9,813 nucleotides of DNA from Clostridium sp. CAG:417 (GCA_000432835.1 FR890366.1:1-9813); one strand, 5' to 3'. Positions 1 through 7,514 are shown, numbered from the stretch's first letter. Made by a program: numbers and translations. The notes: generated by a model from the letters alone, not told the origin.

Positions 1-1
1 A

Positions 2-382
2 CACATTGAAATGATTTCTACCATGATTTATCAATTAACAAAAGACGCCACTATTGAAGAGTTAAAAGAAGCCGGATTAGGTACAAATTATGCAGAACAC
101 AATAAGGCTTTATTCCCAACCGATTCAAATGGAGTACCTTTTTCTGTTACATACTTTGCTGCAACAGGAGATCCACTAGCTGACTTATCAGAGGACATGG
201 CCGCTGAACAAAAGGCACGTGCAGTATATGAAAATTTAATTGATTTAACAAATGATCCTGATGTTATTGGTCCCCTACTATGGCTAAGGCAAAGAGAAAT
301 AGTACATTATAATAGATTCAAAGAATTATTTGAGTACTATAATGAAATGTTAAATAAAAATAAAACAAACTCACAACAGTAA
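2..382 (+). CDS. cotJC: Manganese catalase / CotJC-type protein, 3' part
   Basis: This is the C-terminal part of a di-manganese catalase of the KatN/CotJC group, which breaks down hydrogen peroxide or, as CotJC, sits in the spore coat. The frame is open through the left edge. The first codons read His-Ile-Glu-Met, matching the conserved metal-ligand helix (E..HIEM), so the ATG at 11 is internal and not a start. Two further expected ligands are visible: Glu in AAEQKAR (bases 206-208) and His in REIVHYNRF (305-307). They are 33 residues apart, as between Glu148 and His181 of the Lactobacillus plantarum enzyme (recalled numbering). The N-terminal half with the first ligands lies outside the window. 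The gene converges on the zinc-ribbon gene at 411-1142. The sequence cannot separate a true catalase from a coat protein, although the short CotJC-like C-terminus favours the CotJC group. Confidence 0.9.
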   Translation, partial: HIEMISTMIYQLTKDATIEELKEAGLGTNYAEHNKALFPTDSNGVPFSVTYFAATGDPLADLSEDMAAEQKARAVYENLIDLTNDPDVIGPLLWLRQREIVHYNRFKELFEYYNEMLNKNKTNSQQ

Positions 383-394
383 GTTTGTTTTTTT
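363..394 (+). terminator. Rho-independent terminator, probably bidirectional
   Basis: A 9-bp stem, AAACAAACT (363-371) with AGTTTGTTT (382-390), has a 10-nt loop and continues into a T run (388-394). The left arm lies in the last codons of the catalase gene and its TAA stop (380-382) sits at the loop/right-arm border. Read on the minus strand, the same stem is followed by a T-rich stretch, so it may also end the transcript of the zinc-ribbon gene that stops at 411. Confidence 0.75.
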
Positions 395-410
395 ATATCC
401 TAAATTTTAA

Positions 411-1142
411 TTATGAAAATATTTTAGGTAAAATATATAACATTACAAATAATGCAACTGCAATAGATGGTACTAATGCATAAGCAACTTTATCTTTAGT
501 AACATTTAAACTTTCGCTAGTAGCAAATGCTAAATATATAATACTGAATATAACTCCAATAATTAAGAATACAAATGCTAAACCAAATTTAACGTAAGAA
601 AAGATAGCACCTAATATTAAAGCACATATCATTATTACACTTGAAAGTCCAACTGCTGTAAGAATTTTCTTAAAATTAGTATCAGCTTTAAATATAACTT
701 TACCCATAAGTGTAATCATTCCTGCTAAAGTAACAAAGTATATAGCAACAAAGAAGAATGATTTAAAGAATACTGGTGCAAAATCTACATTCAAACCAGA
801 TAAAGATGATGTAGATAACATACTGAATCCTGAAAACAAACCAGCTAACATGCTTGAAAGCGAATTCATTAAACAGTAAACAAATAAACCTGATGCTAGT
901 GAACATACTGCCATAAATATAATACTGATAATTAAATTAGAATCTGTATTATAGTTTTTAATAGTTGAAACAGGATTTGTAAATGATCCTTTTAATATAG
1001 AACCAAAGTCATCAAATGCTCCAACTGTTGGGGTAATAGGTTGAGCAGCAGTAACATCTTCAAGAACTTCACTAGTTTCTTGACAGTTACATACTTCTCC
1101 TTCCTCTAATTTTTTACCACACTTTGTACAAAATTTTGCCAT
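411..1142 (-). CDS. Zinc-ribbon polytopic membrane protein (Yip1-like architecture)
   Basis: This 243-residue protein is of unknown function. It starts with a short zinc ribbon (CTKCG at residues 5-9, then CNC at 18-20, giving ligands C5, C8, C18 and probably C20). A Glu/Thr/Pro-containing linker of about 45 residues follows, then about five hydrophobic segments (roughly 69-93, 124-150, 162-183, 186-206, 219-239). Zinc ribbon plus a multi-pass domain is common in Firmicutes membrane proteins, some annotated as Yip1-like or DUF-type. The family here is inferred from architecture only. AGGAGG at 1148-1153 lies 5 nt before the ATG. The start is only 16 bp after the stop of the preceding zinc-ribbon gene, so the two are almost certainly cotranscribed and may act together in the membrane. 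The second Cys pair has one residue between the cysteines (CxC), not the usual two. Confidence 0.8.
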   Translation of the reverse strand: MAKFCTKCGKKLEEGEVCNCQETSEVLEDVTAAQPITPTVGAFDDFGSILKGSFTNPVSTIKNYNTDSNLIISIIFMAVCSLASGLFVYCLMNSLSSMLAGLFSGFSMLSTSSLSGLNVDFAPVFFKSFFFVAIYFVTLAGMITLMGKVIFKADTNFKKILTAVGLSSVIMICALILGAIFSYVKFGLAFVFLIIGVIFSIIYLAFATSESLNVTKDKVAYALVPSIAVALFVMLYILPKIFS

Positions 1143-1158
1143 TATAGCCTCCTAATTA

Positions 1159-2397
1159 TTAATATATTGAAAAATATGTAGGTAATGATCTAACATTACG
1201 TAATTTATAACTCTTACCACTCATTTCATATGTTAAATAAACATAGTCATAAGTGCTTTTATCTTTAGTCTTTGTTTCACCAACAGAATCATAAGAAACT
1301 GTGTAATCAAAATACATTTTTACTTGTAATTCAAGATATCCATCAGTAGTTGAACTAATTGAATAATATTTTACATCTGTAATATCCATCTTAGTTAACT
1401 TTCTTGAAGAAGCTTGTAAACTACTTAAATAACTTTCATAAGATGAACTTAATTTTGAATCAAATGATTTTGAATTTAATTCAGCAAATCTCTTATTAGC
1501 AAGAACTCCAGCATAAATTCCTTTTAAATCATCTTTAGCTTGTTTAGTTAAAGTTGTTTTCATAGCTTCAGAAATATTGCTACTCTTTACTCTTGCTGTA
1601 TAAGTATTATAGTATTTACTTGGTGTATCTGTATCTTCAATTACTATACCATTTTTTAATGTAACTTTAATTGGAGTTTTTTCTCCTAATACTTGATTTA
1701 ATACATAAACATCATTAGTAGATGTTGATTTATTCTTATCAAGATATTTCTTATCTACTTTAATACCAGCATATACAACAGTTGCACCAGTTGGTACAGT
1801 GATTTGATAATCTTCAACTACTTTTACAGTGAAAGAACTTGTTAATTCCCACTTATCAAAGAAAAGTAATGTTTTTTTATTAGACTTTTGTAATTTTATA
1901 TCAACATCTTTTTCACCATTACCACCTTCATATGTATAAGTAACTGGAACAGTAGCAGTAAGTTTTCCAAGACCATATTCTATATTACCAAGTTGATAAT
2001 TAGTAATTTTTCTCATTTCGCTTTCTTGAGCTTTATAAATTTCTTTAAATGCATCTTTAGATACGAAAGTCTTGTCACCACTTTCTACATTAACCATATA
2101 ACTATATAACTTATCATAATTCTTTGTAGAAATAGCATCCATATAGTTTTTAACTAATCTTTTTGGACTAGCTAATGATGAACCAACTGCAACAAAAGCT
2201 ATTAATAAAACTACTACTGCAGAAACTGCTGCAATGATAATCTTATTTTGTTTTGTCATTGGTTTTGATGTTTTTACTGGTTGTTGTTGAGCCTTAGGGC
2301 TCTCTTTTTTTTCTTCGGCAACTTCTAATTTTGCTCCACATTTTTCACAAAACTTTGCGCCTTTTTCATTTTTTGTTCCACATTCTCCGCAAAACAT
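1159..2397 (-). CDS. TcaA/YvbJ-like zinc-ribbon membrane protein with large outside domain
   Basis: This 412-residue single-pass protein has an N-terminal double-CxxC zinc ribbon (C3, C6, C17, C20), a Lys/Gln-rich cytoplasmic linker (25-52), one membrane helix (about 53-75) and an outside region of about 335 residues. That order matches the TcaA/YvbJ group, proteins linked to envelope stress and glycopeptide response in staphylococci. The outside part opens with a helical segment (PKRLVKNYMDAI, 78-89), typical of the NTF2-like first domain. A small beta module with VPTGATV (201-207) resembles the PEGA-like module of TcaA, and a Ser/Tyr-rich C-terminal domain follows. The role here is inferred from architecture, and no catalytic residues are evident. 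AGGGAG (2405-2410) lies 7 nt before the ATG. A promoter lies just upstream. The next gene (243 residues) also carries a zinc ribbon and is 16 bp downstream. Confidence 0.78.
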   Translation of the reverse strand: MFCGECGTKNEKGAKFCEKCGAKLEVAEEKKESPKAQQQPVKTSKPMTKQNKIIIAAVSAVVVLLIAFVAVGSSLASPKRLVKNYMDAISTKNYDKLYSYMVNVESGDKTFVSKDAFKEIYKAQESEMRKITNYQLGNIEYGLGKLTATVPVTYTYEGGNGEKDVDIKLQKSNKKTLLFFDKWELTSSFTVKVVEDYQITVPTGATVVYAGIKVDKKYLDKNKSTSTNDVYVLNQVLGEKTPIKVTLKNGIVIEDTDTPSKYYNTYTARVKSSNISEAMKTTLTKQAKDDLKGIYAGVLANKRFAELNSKSFDSKLSSSYESYLSSLQASSRKLTKMDITDVKYYSISSTTDGYLELQVKMYFDYTVSYDSVGETKTKDKSTYDYVYLTYEMSGKSYKLRNVRSLPTYFSIY

Positions 2398-2418
2398 TTT
2401 ATCACTCCCTTATACTAC

Positions 2419-2441
2419 AAAGTCTACCATAATTCGACTTT
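2419..2441. promoter_or_regulatory. Inverted repeat across the -10, possible operator
   Basis: AAAGTC (2419-2424) and GACTTT (2436-2441) form 6-bp perfect arms with an 11-bp centre. The left arm covers the -10 hexamer of the zinc-ribbon promoter and the right arm lies in its spacer. A repressor site is possible. On the plus strand the dyad is followed by T's, but no gene reads toward it from that side. Short arms in AT-rich DNA can arise by chance. Confidence 0.3.
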
Positions 2442-2449
2442 TTTGTAAA
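2421..2449 (-). promoter_or_regulatory. Promoter of the zinc-ribbon gene pair
   Basis: On the minus strand, TTTACA (2449-2444) is followed after 17 bp by TAGACT (2426-2421), which is preceded by TGG as in an extended -10. The predicted transcript start is near 2414, about 17 nt before the ATG at 2397. It lies in the 59-bp gap after phosphoketolase, where no terminator is visible, so it would add to read-through from upstream. Confidence 0.6.
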
Positions 2450-2456
2450 CCAATTA

Positions 2457-4844
2457 TTAAATAACTTCTTCACATGACCTTTTATTTATGTCATGCCATT
2501 TCCACTTGGTAATAACATCCATATCAGTACCATATTCTCTAATATGTTCTTTATGCTCAACTAACTTATTAAGACATTCTTGATAAAGAAAACTTCCCCT
2601 ATTTTCTAAATAATTTAAATGTTTCAAAGCATCCATTACTAAGTGATAACGGTCAATCTTGTTTTGTACTCTCATATCAAATGAAGTGGTAATTGTTCCT
2701 TCTTCAATATAACCATGAACATGCATGTTTTTATTATGTCTTCTATGAGCAAGTTCATGAATAACAGAAGGATAACCATGGAAATTAAATATAATTGGTT
2801 TATCTTTTGTAAACAACATATCAAAACTTACATCATCCATTCCATGTGGATGTTCAGTATCTGATTGTAATCGCATTAAATCAACCACATTAATAGTTCT
2901 AATTTTTAAATCTGGGAAAGCATTATGTAAAATTGAAACTGCTGCTAATGTTTCTATTGTTGGGGTATCTCCACAACAAGCCATCACAATATCAGGTTCT
3001 TCTAAACCATCATTACTAGCCCACTCCCAAATACCAATCCCTAATGTACAATGCTTAATAGCTTCATCCATACTAAGCCATTGATAACTAATATGTTTAG
3101 ATGCCACAATAGCATTAATATAGTTTCTACTCTTAATACAGTGATCAAAACAAGATAGTAAACAATTAGCATCTGGTGGCAAATAAATTCTTGTAATATC
3201 CGCTTTCTTGGTAATTAAATGATTTAAAAAGCCCGGATCTTGATGTGTAAAGCCATTATGATCTTGCTGCCAAATATGAGATGTTAAAATGTAATTTAAT
3301 GATGAAATATCATATCTCCAAGGAAGTTGTCTACAAACCTTTAACCACTTTGCATGTTGACTAGCCATAGAATCAACTACCCTAATAAAGGCTTCATAAC
3401 AATGGAAAAAACCATGTCTTCCCGTTAATAAGTATCCTTCTAACCATCCTTCACATACATGTTCTGATAGATATGAATCAATAACTCTACCACTATTAGA
3501 AAGATATTCATCACTATCAAAAATCTTTCCTTCCCATTGTCTTTTTGTAGCATCAAATATGTGATTTAAACGATTGGAAAGGGCCTCATCCGGGCCAAAT
3601 ATTCTAAAATTATGATTATCCTCATTTAATAATATTAATCTCTCAACATATTTTCCCAGTTGCATCATATCAGATGTCATTACTCCACCATGGTTAGGAA
3701 CCAAAACTCCAAACTCTCTGAAATCAGGAGTTCTTAAACTTTTTAATAAAATACCACCATTAGCGTGAGGATTAGCACCCATTCTATGATTTCCAAGTGG
3801 AGTCATATTTTTGATTTCTGGAAGGACTCTACCATCTTCATCAAATAACTCTTCTGGATGATAACTTCTAAGCCAATTTTCAAGCAATTTTAAATTTTCC
3901 TTATGATCTTCATCTATTACGATAGGTACCTGATGAGATCTAAAACTACCCTCTATTTTTTTACCATCAACAACTTTAGGACCAGTCCATCCTTTTGGAG
4001 TCATTAATATTATCATTGGCCATATAGGGCGAGATAAATCTCCACCAACTCTTGCATTTTTCCAAATAATTTCAATTTCTTCAATAGCTTTATCCATTAC
4101 TTCAGCCATTTGTTCATGAGCCTCTAAAGGATCTTCACTTCTTACTATATAAGGATTATATCCATATCCTCTGAATAACTCTAAAAGTTCTTCTTCACTA
4201 ATACGGGCTAAAACAGTTGGATTAGCGATCTTATAACCATTCAGATGTAATATTGGAAGTACTGCCCCATCTGTTTTAGGATTGATAAATTTGTTTGAGT
4301 GCCAAGAAGTTGCGAGAGGACCTGTTTCGGCTTCCCCATCACCAACAACACAAGCAGCTATTAAATTAGGATTATCAAAAACAGCCCCATAAGCATGACT
4401 TAGACTATATCCTAACTCCCCTCCCTCATTTATTGAACCTGGCGTCTCTGGTGCTGCATGAGAAGAAATACCGCCCGGGAAACTAAATTGTTTACATAAC
4501 TTCTTTAGTCCCTCAAGATCTTCTGTAATATTAGGATAAACCTCACTATATGTTCCTTCCAAATATACATTAGTAACACTTGCCTGGCCACCATGACCCG
4601 GACCAGATATATAAATCATATCCAAATCATATTTCTTTATAACTCTGTTTAAATGTGTATAAATAAAATTTTGACCAGGTACAGTACCCCAATGTCCAAC
4701 TAACTTAGGTTTAATATCTTTTAACGCTAAAGGTCTTCTTAATAATGGATTATCCATCAAATACATCTGACATGCCGATAAATAATTGGCAGTTCTAAAA
4801 TATTTATCAATATTGTTTAACTCTTCTTGACTAAGTACGTTCAT
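2457..4844 (-). CDS. xfp: Xylulose-5-phosphate/fructose-6-phosphate phosphoketolase
   Basis: This is a cytoplasmic, thiamine-diphosphate-dependent enzyme that splits xylulose 5-phosphate (and often fructose 6-phosphate) with phosphate into acetyl phosphate plus glyceraldehyde 3-phosphate (or erythrose 4-phosphate). It is the key step of heterolactic or bifid-type fermentation. Its 795 residues are full family length. Visible motifs are GHWGT (H51), SGPGHGG (H84), SSHAAPETPGS (H129), the thiamine-diphosphate/Mg motif GDGEAETGP (168-176), PDEALSNR (E420), and QDHNGFTHQDPG with H529 and H534. These correspond to the catalytic residues described for the bifidobacterial enzyme. AGGAGA (4849-4854) precedes the ATG. 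Only 24 bp separate it from the upstream exported-protein gene and no promoter is seen there, so it is probably cotranscribed with that gene. A tail of about 12 residues follows the family-typical WKW end. Whether it prefers xylulose or fructose phosphate cannot be read from sequence. Confidence 0.97.
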   Translation of the reverse strand: MNVLSQEELNNIDKYFRTANYLSACQMYLMDNPLLRRPLALKDIKPKLVGHWGTVPGQNFIYTHLNRVIKKYDLDMIYISGPGHGGQASVTNVYLEGTYSEVYPNITEDLEGLKKLCKQFSFPGGISSHAAPETPGSINEGGELGYSLSHAYGAVFDNPNLIAACVVGDGEAETGPLATSWHSNKFINPKTDGAVLPILHLNGYKIANPTVLARISEEELLELFRGYGYNPYIVRSEDPLEAHEQMAEVMDKAIEEIEIIWKNARVGGDLSRPIWPMIILMTPKGWTGPKVVDGKKIEGSFRSHQVPIVIDEDHKENLKLLENWLRSYHPEELFDEDGRVLPEIKNMTPLGNHRMGANPHANGGILLKSLRTPDFREFGVLVPNHGGVMTSDMMQLGKYVERLILLNEDNHNFRIFGPDEALSNRLNHIFDATKRQWEGKIFDSDEYLSNSGRVIDSYLSEHVCEGWLEGYLLTGRHGFFHCYEAFIRVVDSMASQHAKWLKVCRQLPWRYDISSLNYILTSHIWQQDHNGFTHQDPGFLNHLITKKADITRIYLPPDANCLLSCFDHCIKSRNYINAIVASKHISYQWLSMDEAIKHCTLGIGIWEWASNDGLEEPDIVMACCGDTPTIETLAAVSILHNAFPDLKIRTINVVDLMRLQSDTEHPHGMDDVSFDMLFTKDKPIIFNFHGYPSVIHELAHRRHNKNMHVHGYIEEGTITTSFDMRVQNKIDRYHLVMDALKHLNYLENRGSFLYQECLNKLVEHKEHIREYGTDMDVITKWKWHDINKRSCEEVI

Positions 4845-4868
4845 ATTTTCTCCTTTTTATTCATTCTT

Positions 4869-6200
4869 TTATAAGTTTGTATCATAATTATTAAAAGATA
4901 ACAATGGCATAACACTTAAAATATTATTTTGTACAAATGTGATTAACTTTTCTTCATCAGTTGTTGTAATTCTTTTAAGCGGTGTCTTAGTTTCTAAAAC
5001 ATTAACTTCACTTATACTACTAATATTAGATTTATATACCAATTTAATAAAACTATTTTCATCAGTTGCCTTCTTTTTCATTTCAAGATCTAAACTACTA
5101 TTATAAGTAGTATCATCTTCTTTATTTAAGGTGTAAATAACAGTTCCAAGTACAGCCTTTTTAGCACTACTAGTAGTCATTGTAAAATTAACTTTTTGCC
5201 CATCATATTCATATATACCAGATGAAACATTTTTATTCTCATCTTCTAACTTTACTCTTACTTTGTTTTCTTTTTCCTTAACCGCATTAAACTTTAAAAC
5301 TTTCTTACTTCCTTCATTATAAGTAAAAGTCATATTACTTTTTCTATCAGAATCAAGATATGTATCTAATAAATATGTATCATTATTAGAAACTATTTCA
5401 TGTCTCAATACTTTAAGATTTTTTACATATACATTATAATCAAATAATTTTTCTTGACTATTATATTCCTCCCTTAATGCTTTAATCTGATCATCTAAAT
5501 ATTTTTTGTATTGATCAACATTATCATCTTGAAAAACCTTAGCTAATTTTTCTAAAAGTTTTTTATTATTTTGAATATCCTTAAGTACTGATATATAAAT
5601 ATTTGCTTTATCTTTTTCAGTAACTTCAACACTTATCTTTTGAACTCTAACATTTTTTTCACCTAATTTTATACTTTGTCTTACTTTTACCAATTTTTTA
5701 TTATTCACATTATTTCCTACTGCTTTAAAGAAGGATTCATAAATAGTTACTAAATCTTCATAGGTAAAATCTTTAAGTTCTAATATATCATTATATATAT
5801 AGTAATAATTATCAAATATATTTTTAAGTGTAAAACTAGTCTTATTATCTTTTTGTAAATACTCTAATTCTAAATTTACTAAACTATTATAGCTAAGCTT
5901 ACAATCACCATAAAGTTTCTTATCATTTTTATCATAAGAATAATCATTTACTAAATTAATGTTATGTACTTGGTTAACATCATTAATATTAAACGATAAA
6001 CTAGAACTTTTCTTAGCTTTACTTATTTTCATAACTTCCATTGGAAATAACTTTTCTGCCTGTTCATTAGAAAAAAGTGTATTTTTATAATTGATAAGTG
6101 CTGTTTTAAAAACATATGGTGTATAATTCATAACTACTACTCCACCTATTATTAAGAAAACAGAAACAAAAAGTAAAACTATAACTAGTTTTTTTCTCAT
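4869..6200 (-). CDS. Exported, membrane-anchored protein of unknown function
   Basis: I do not recognise this 443-residue protein. It begins with MRKK and one strong hydrophobic helix (about 5-25) without a lipobox, so it is probably an uncleaved anchor with the rest outside the cell. The body is Lys/Asn/Ser/Thr/Tyr-rich. Alternating-polarity stretches at 65-130 and 285-400 look like beta strands, and a charged helical part lies at about 195-252 (possible coiled coil) between them. The only cysteine in the body is C100, so no disulfide is expected. This beta-helix-beta layout recalls bacterial substrate- or lipid-binding exported proteins, but I cannot assign a family. The Shine-Dalgarno AGAGGTGG (6207-6214) lies 6 nt before the ATG. 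It is the first gene of the minus-strand group and lies 24 bp before phosphoketolase, with which it has no evident functional link. Confidence 0.75.
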   Translation of the reverse strand: MRKKLVIVLLFVSVFLIIGGVVVMNYTPYVFKTALINYKNTLFSNEQAEKLFPMEVMKISKAKKSSSLSFNINDVNQVHNINLVNDYSYDKNDKKLYGDCKLSYNSLVNLELEYLQKDNKTSFTLKNIFDNYYYIYNDILELKDFTYEDLVTIYESFFKAVGNNVNNKKLVKVRQSIKLGEKNVRVQKISVEVTEKDKANIYISVLKDIQNNKKLLEKLAKVFQDDNVDQYKKYLDDQIKALREEYNSQEKLFDYNVYVKNLKVLRHEIVSNNDTYLLDTYLDSDRKSNMTFTYNEGSKKVLKFNAVKEKENKVRVKLEDENKNVSSGIYEYDGQKVNFTMTTSSAKKAVLGTVIYTLNKEDDTTYNSSLDLEMKKKATDENSFIKLVYKSNISSISEVNVLETKTPLKRITTTDEEKLITFVQNNILSVMPLLSFNNYDTNL

Positions 6201-6226
6201 CTACAACCACCTCTTATTATAAGTAT

Positions 6227-6235
6227 ATAATATCA
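6227..6235 (-). promoter_or_regulatory. Extended -10 promoter of the exported protein/xfp unit
   Basis: Minus-strand TGATATTAT (6235-6227) is an extended -10 element. No good -35 is present at 16-18 bp, which extended -10 promoters tolerate. The predicted transcript start near 6220 gives a leader of about 20 nt before the ATG at 6200. It is back-to-back with the aminopeptidase promoter. Confidence 0.55.
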
Positions 6236-6252
6236 TATTAAGACATAATAAG

Positions 6253-6268
6253 CTAGTAAATTTAATAG
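6253..6268. promoter_or_regulatory. Imperfect palindrome between divergent promoters, possible operator
   Basis: CTAGTAAATTTAATAG is a 16-bp palindrome with a single mismatched pair. Its axis (between 6260 and 6261) coincides exactly with the midpoint of the two divergent -10 elements, and its ends enter both -35 regions. A dimeric regulator bound here could control both directions. No regulator gene is in the window. Confidence 0.35.
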
Positions 6269-6285
6269 TTTAACCATTATTTTTT

Positions 6286-6294
6286 TGGTATAAT
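6286..6294 (+). promoter_or_regulatory. Extended -10 promoter of the aminopeptidase gene
   Basis: TGGTATAAT is a perfect extended -10 (TGn plus TATAAT at 6289-6294) preceded by a T run. The -35 is weak. The expected start point is about 6300-6301, directly at the Shine-Dalgarno site, so the leader would be only about 10-12 nt. Confidence 0.7.
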
Positions 6295-6300
6295 ATTAGT

Positions 6301-6306
6301 GGAGGT
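6301..6306 (+). promoter_or_regulatory. Ribosome binding site that fixes the aminopeptidase start
   Basis: GGAGGT lies 4 nt before the ATG at 6311. A GTG in the same frame at 6299 overlaps this site and the predicted transcript start, so it cannot be the initiation codon. The protein therefore begins MENKY. Confidence 0.85.
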
Positions 6307-6310
6307 ATAT

Positions 6311-7513
6311 ATGGAAAATAAATATATTAGTCTATTACTAGAAAGATGTTTATCTTTTAAAAAAAGTAAATCTTTATTTATTAGCTATGATAAAGTAAAT
6401 AAAGAATTTGTAGAAAAATTAATAAACTACGCCAAAAAGATGGGAATAAATGATATTTCTTTTGATGAAGAGGATATATTTTTAACCCATCAGAAACTAA
6501 GTACTGAAACTATAGAAGAAATCGAAAAAGATCCCTATTTCAACAAAAAGAAATGGGATGAATATGCTAAAAAAGATGCTTGCTTTTTAATGCTAGAAAC
6601 AGAATTTCCTCACGTTATGGATGACATAGAACCTAGCCGTATAGCCAAAGCTCGTTTTATGAATAGGTCTACTCGTGAAATTTTTAGACAAAAAGAAGTT
6701 AGCTATGAAATATCTTGGTGTATAGCTGCCCTACCCAATGAAATATGGGCAAAAGACTTATTTCCAAATGATAAGAACGCTTATCAAAAACTTGAAAACA
6801 TAATTTATGAAATGTGTATGGTAGATACCAAAGATCCAATTAAAAGTTGGAACGATTATATTAACAAAAGCAAAGAAAAAGTTAAAAAATTAAACGACTT
6901 AGAAATCAAATCTATGCATTATACCAATGAGCTAGGTACTAATCTTACCGTTGAAATGCCACAAAATACACTTTGGGTAAGTGCAGCCAATGAAGAACAT
7001 GATAATATAATTGTTAACATGCCAAGTTATGAAATCTTTTCATCTCCTGATTACAGAAAAACTTCCGGTATTGTATATAGTTCAAGGCCTTTAATTTATG
7101 GAGGTGGAACAATTGATGAATTTTTCATTGAATTTAGGGACGGTAAAGTTATAAATTATGATGCCAAAGTTGGAAAAGAAATATTAAAGGGAATTATTGA
7201 AAGTAATGAAAATGCCTGCTATTTAGGAGAAGTAGCATTAGTTAATAATAACTCTCCAATTTCTAACACCAAACTAGTATTTGGTACTACTCTTTTTGAT
7301 GAAAATGCATCATGCCACCTAGCCCTTGGCGATGGCTTTTCAGAATGTATTAAGAATGGCGCTAATTTAACAAAGGAAGAACTTTTAAAAGAAGGCATTA
7401 ATCAATCTAAAAACCATGTAGACTTTATGATAGGAACAAAAGACTTAGAAATAGAAGCCGAAACTAATCAAGGAAAAATAAAAATATTTACAAAGGGTAA
7501 CTTTAGTATCTAA
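6311..7513 (+). CDS. ampS: M29 family metallo-aminopeptidase (AmpS/PepS/AmpT type)
   Basis: This is a cytoplasmic aminopeptidase that removes N-terminal residues from peptides using two metal ions. Its 400 residues, counted from the ATG at 6311, are close to the family's usual length of about 410. The metal ligands line up with Thermus AmpT (recalled numbers E250, E316, H345, H376, D378): E241 in NMPSYEIFSSP, E307 in YLGEVALV, H336 in CHLALG, H369 and D371 in HVDFMIGT. The 66- and 29-residue spacings match exactly. The residue at the position of the catalytic tyrosine (Tyr352, seven after the His) is Phe343 here (LALGDGFSE, bases 7337-7339), which is unusual. The gene is monocistronic, with its own extended -10 promoter divergent from the exported-protein gene and a strong terminator directly after the stop. 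The ligands predict metal binding, but the loss of the tyrosine makes full activity uncertain. Confidence 0.93.
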   Translation: MENKYISLLLERCLSFKKSKSLFISYDKVNKEFVEKLINYAKKMGINDISFDEEDIFLTHQKLSTETIEEIEKDPYFNKKKWDEYAKKDACFLMLETEFPHVMDDIEPSRIAKARFMNRSTREIFRQKEVSYEISWCIAALPNEIWAKDLFPNDKNAYQKLENIIYEMCMVDTKDPIKSWNDYINKSKEKVKKLNDLEIKSMHYTNELGTNLTVEMPQNTLWVSAANEEHDNIIVNMPSYEIFSSPDYRKTSGIVYSSRPLIYGGGTIDEFFIEFRDGKVINYDAKVGKEILKGIIESNENACYLGEVALVNNNSPISNTKLVFGTTLFDENASCHLALGDGFSECIKNGANLTKEELLKEGINQSKNHVDFMIGTKDLEIEAETNQGKIKIFTKGNFSI

Positions 7514-7514
7514 T

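Noticed and set aside
11..13. ATG as true start of the first gene
   Set aside because: The frame is open upstream to the window edge and codes for the conserved His-Ile-Glu of the Mn-catalase ligand helix; the gene is simply cut by the window.
399..428. Inverted repeat CCTAAA/TTTAGG around the stop of the 243-residue gene
   Set aside because: The stem is only 6 bp with a mismatched interior, and no T run follows directly on the minus strand; the hairpin at 363-394 is a better terminator.
6216..6221. TATAAT on the minus strand close to the exported-protein gene as the -10
   Set aside because: Transcription would begin inside the Shine-Dalgarno AGAGGTGG and no -35 fits; the extended -10 at 6227-6235 is better placed.
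6299..6310. GTG start adding four residues to the aminopeptidase
   Set aside because: The GTG overlaps the GGAGGT ribosome site and the predicted transcript start; the ATG at 6311 has correct spacing.
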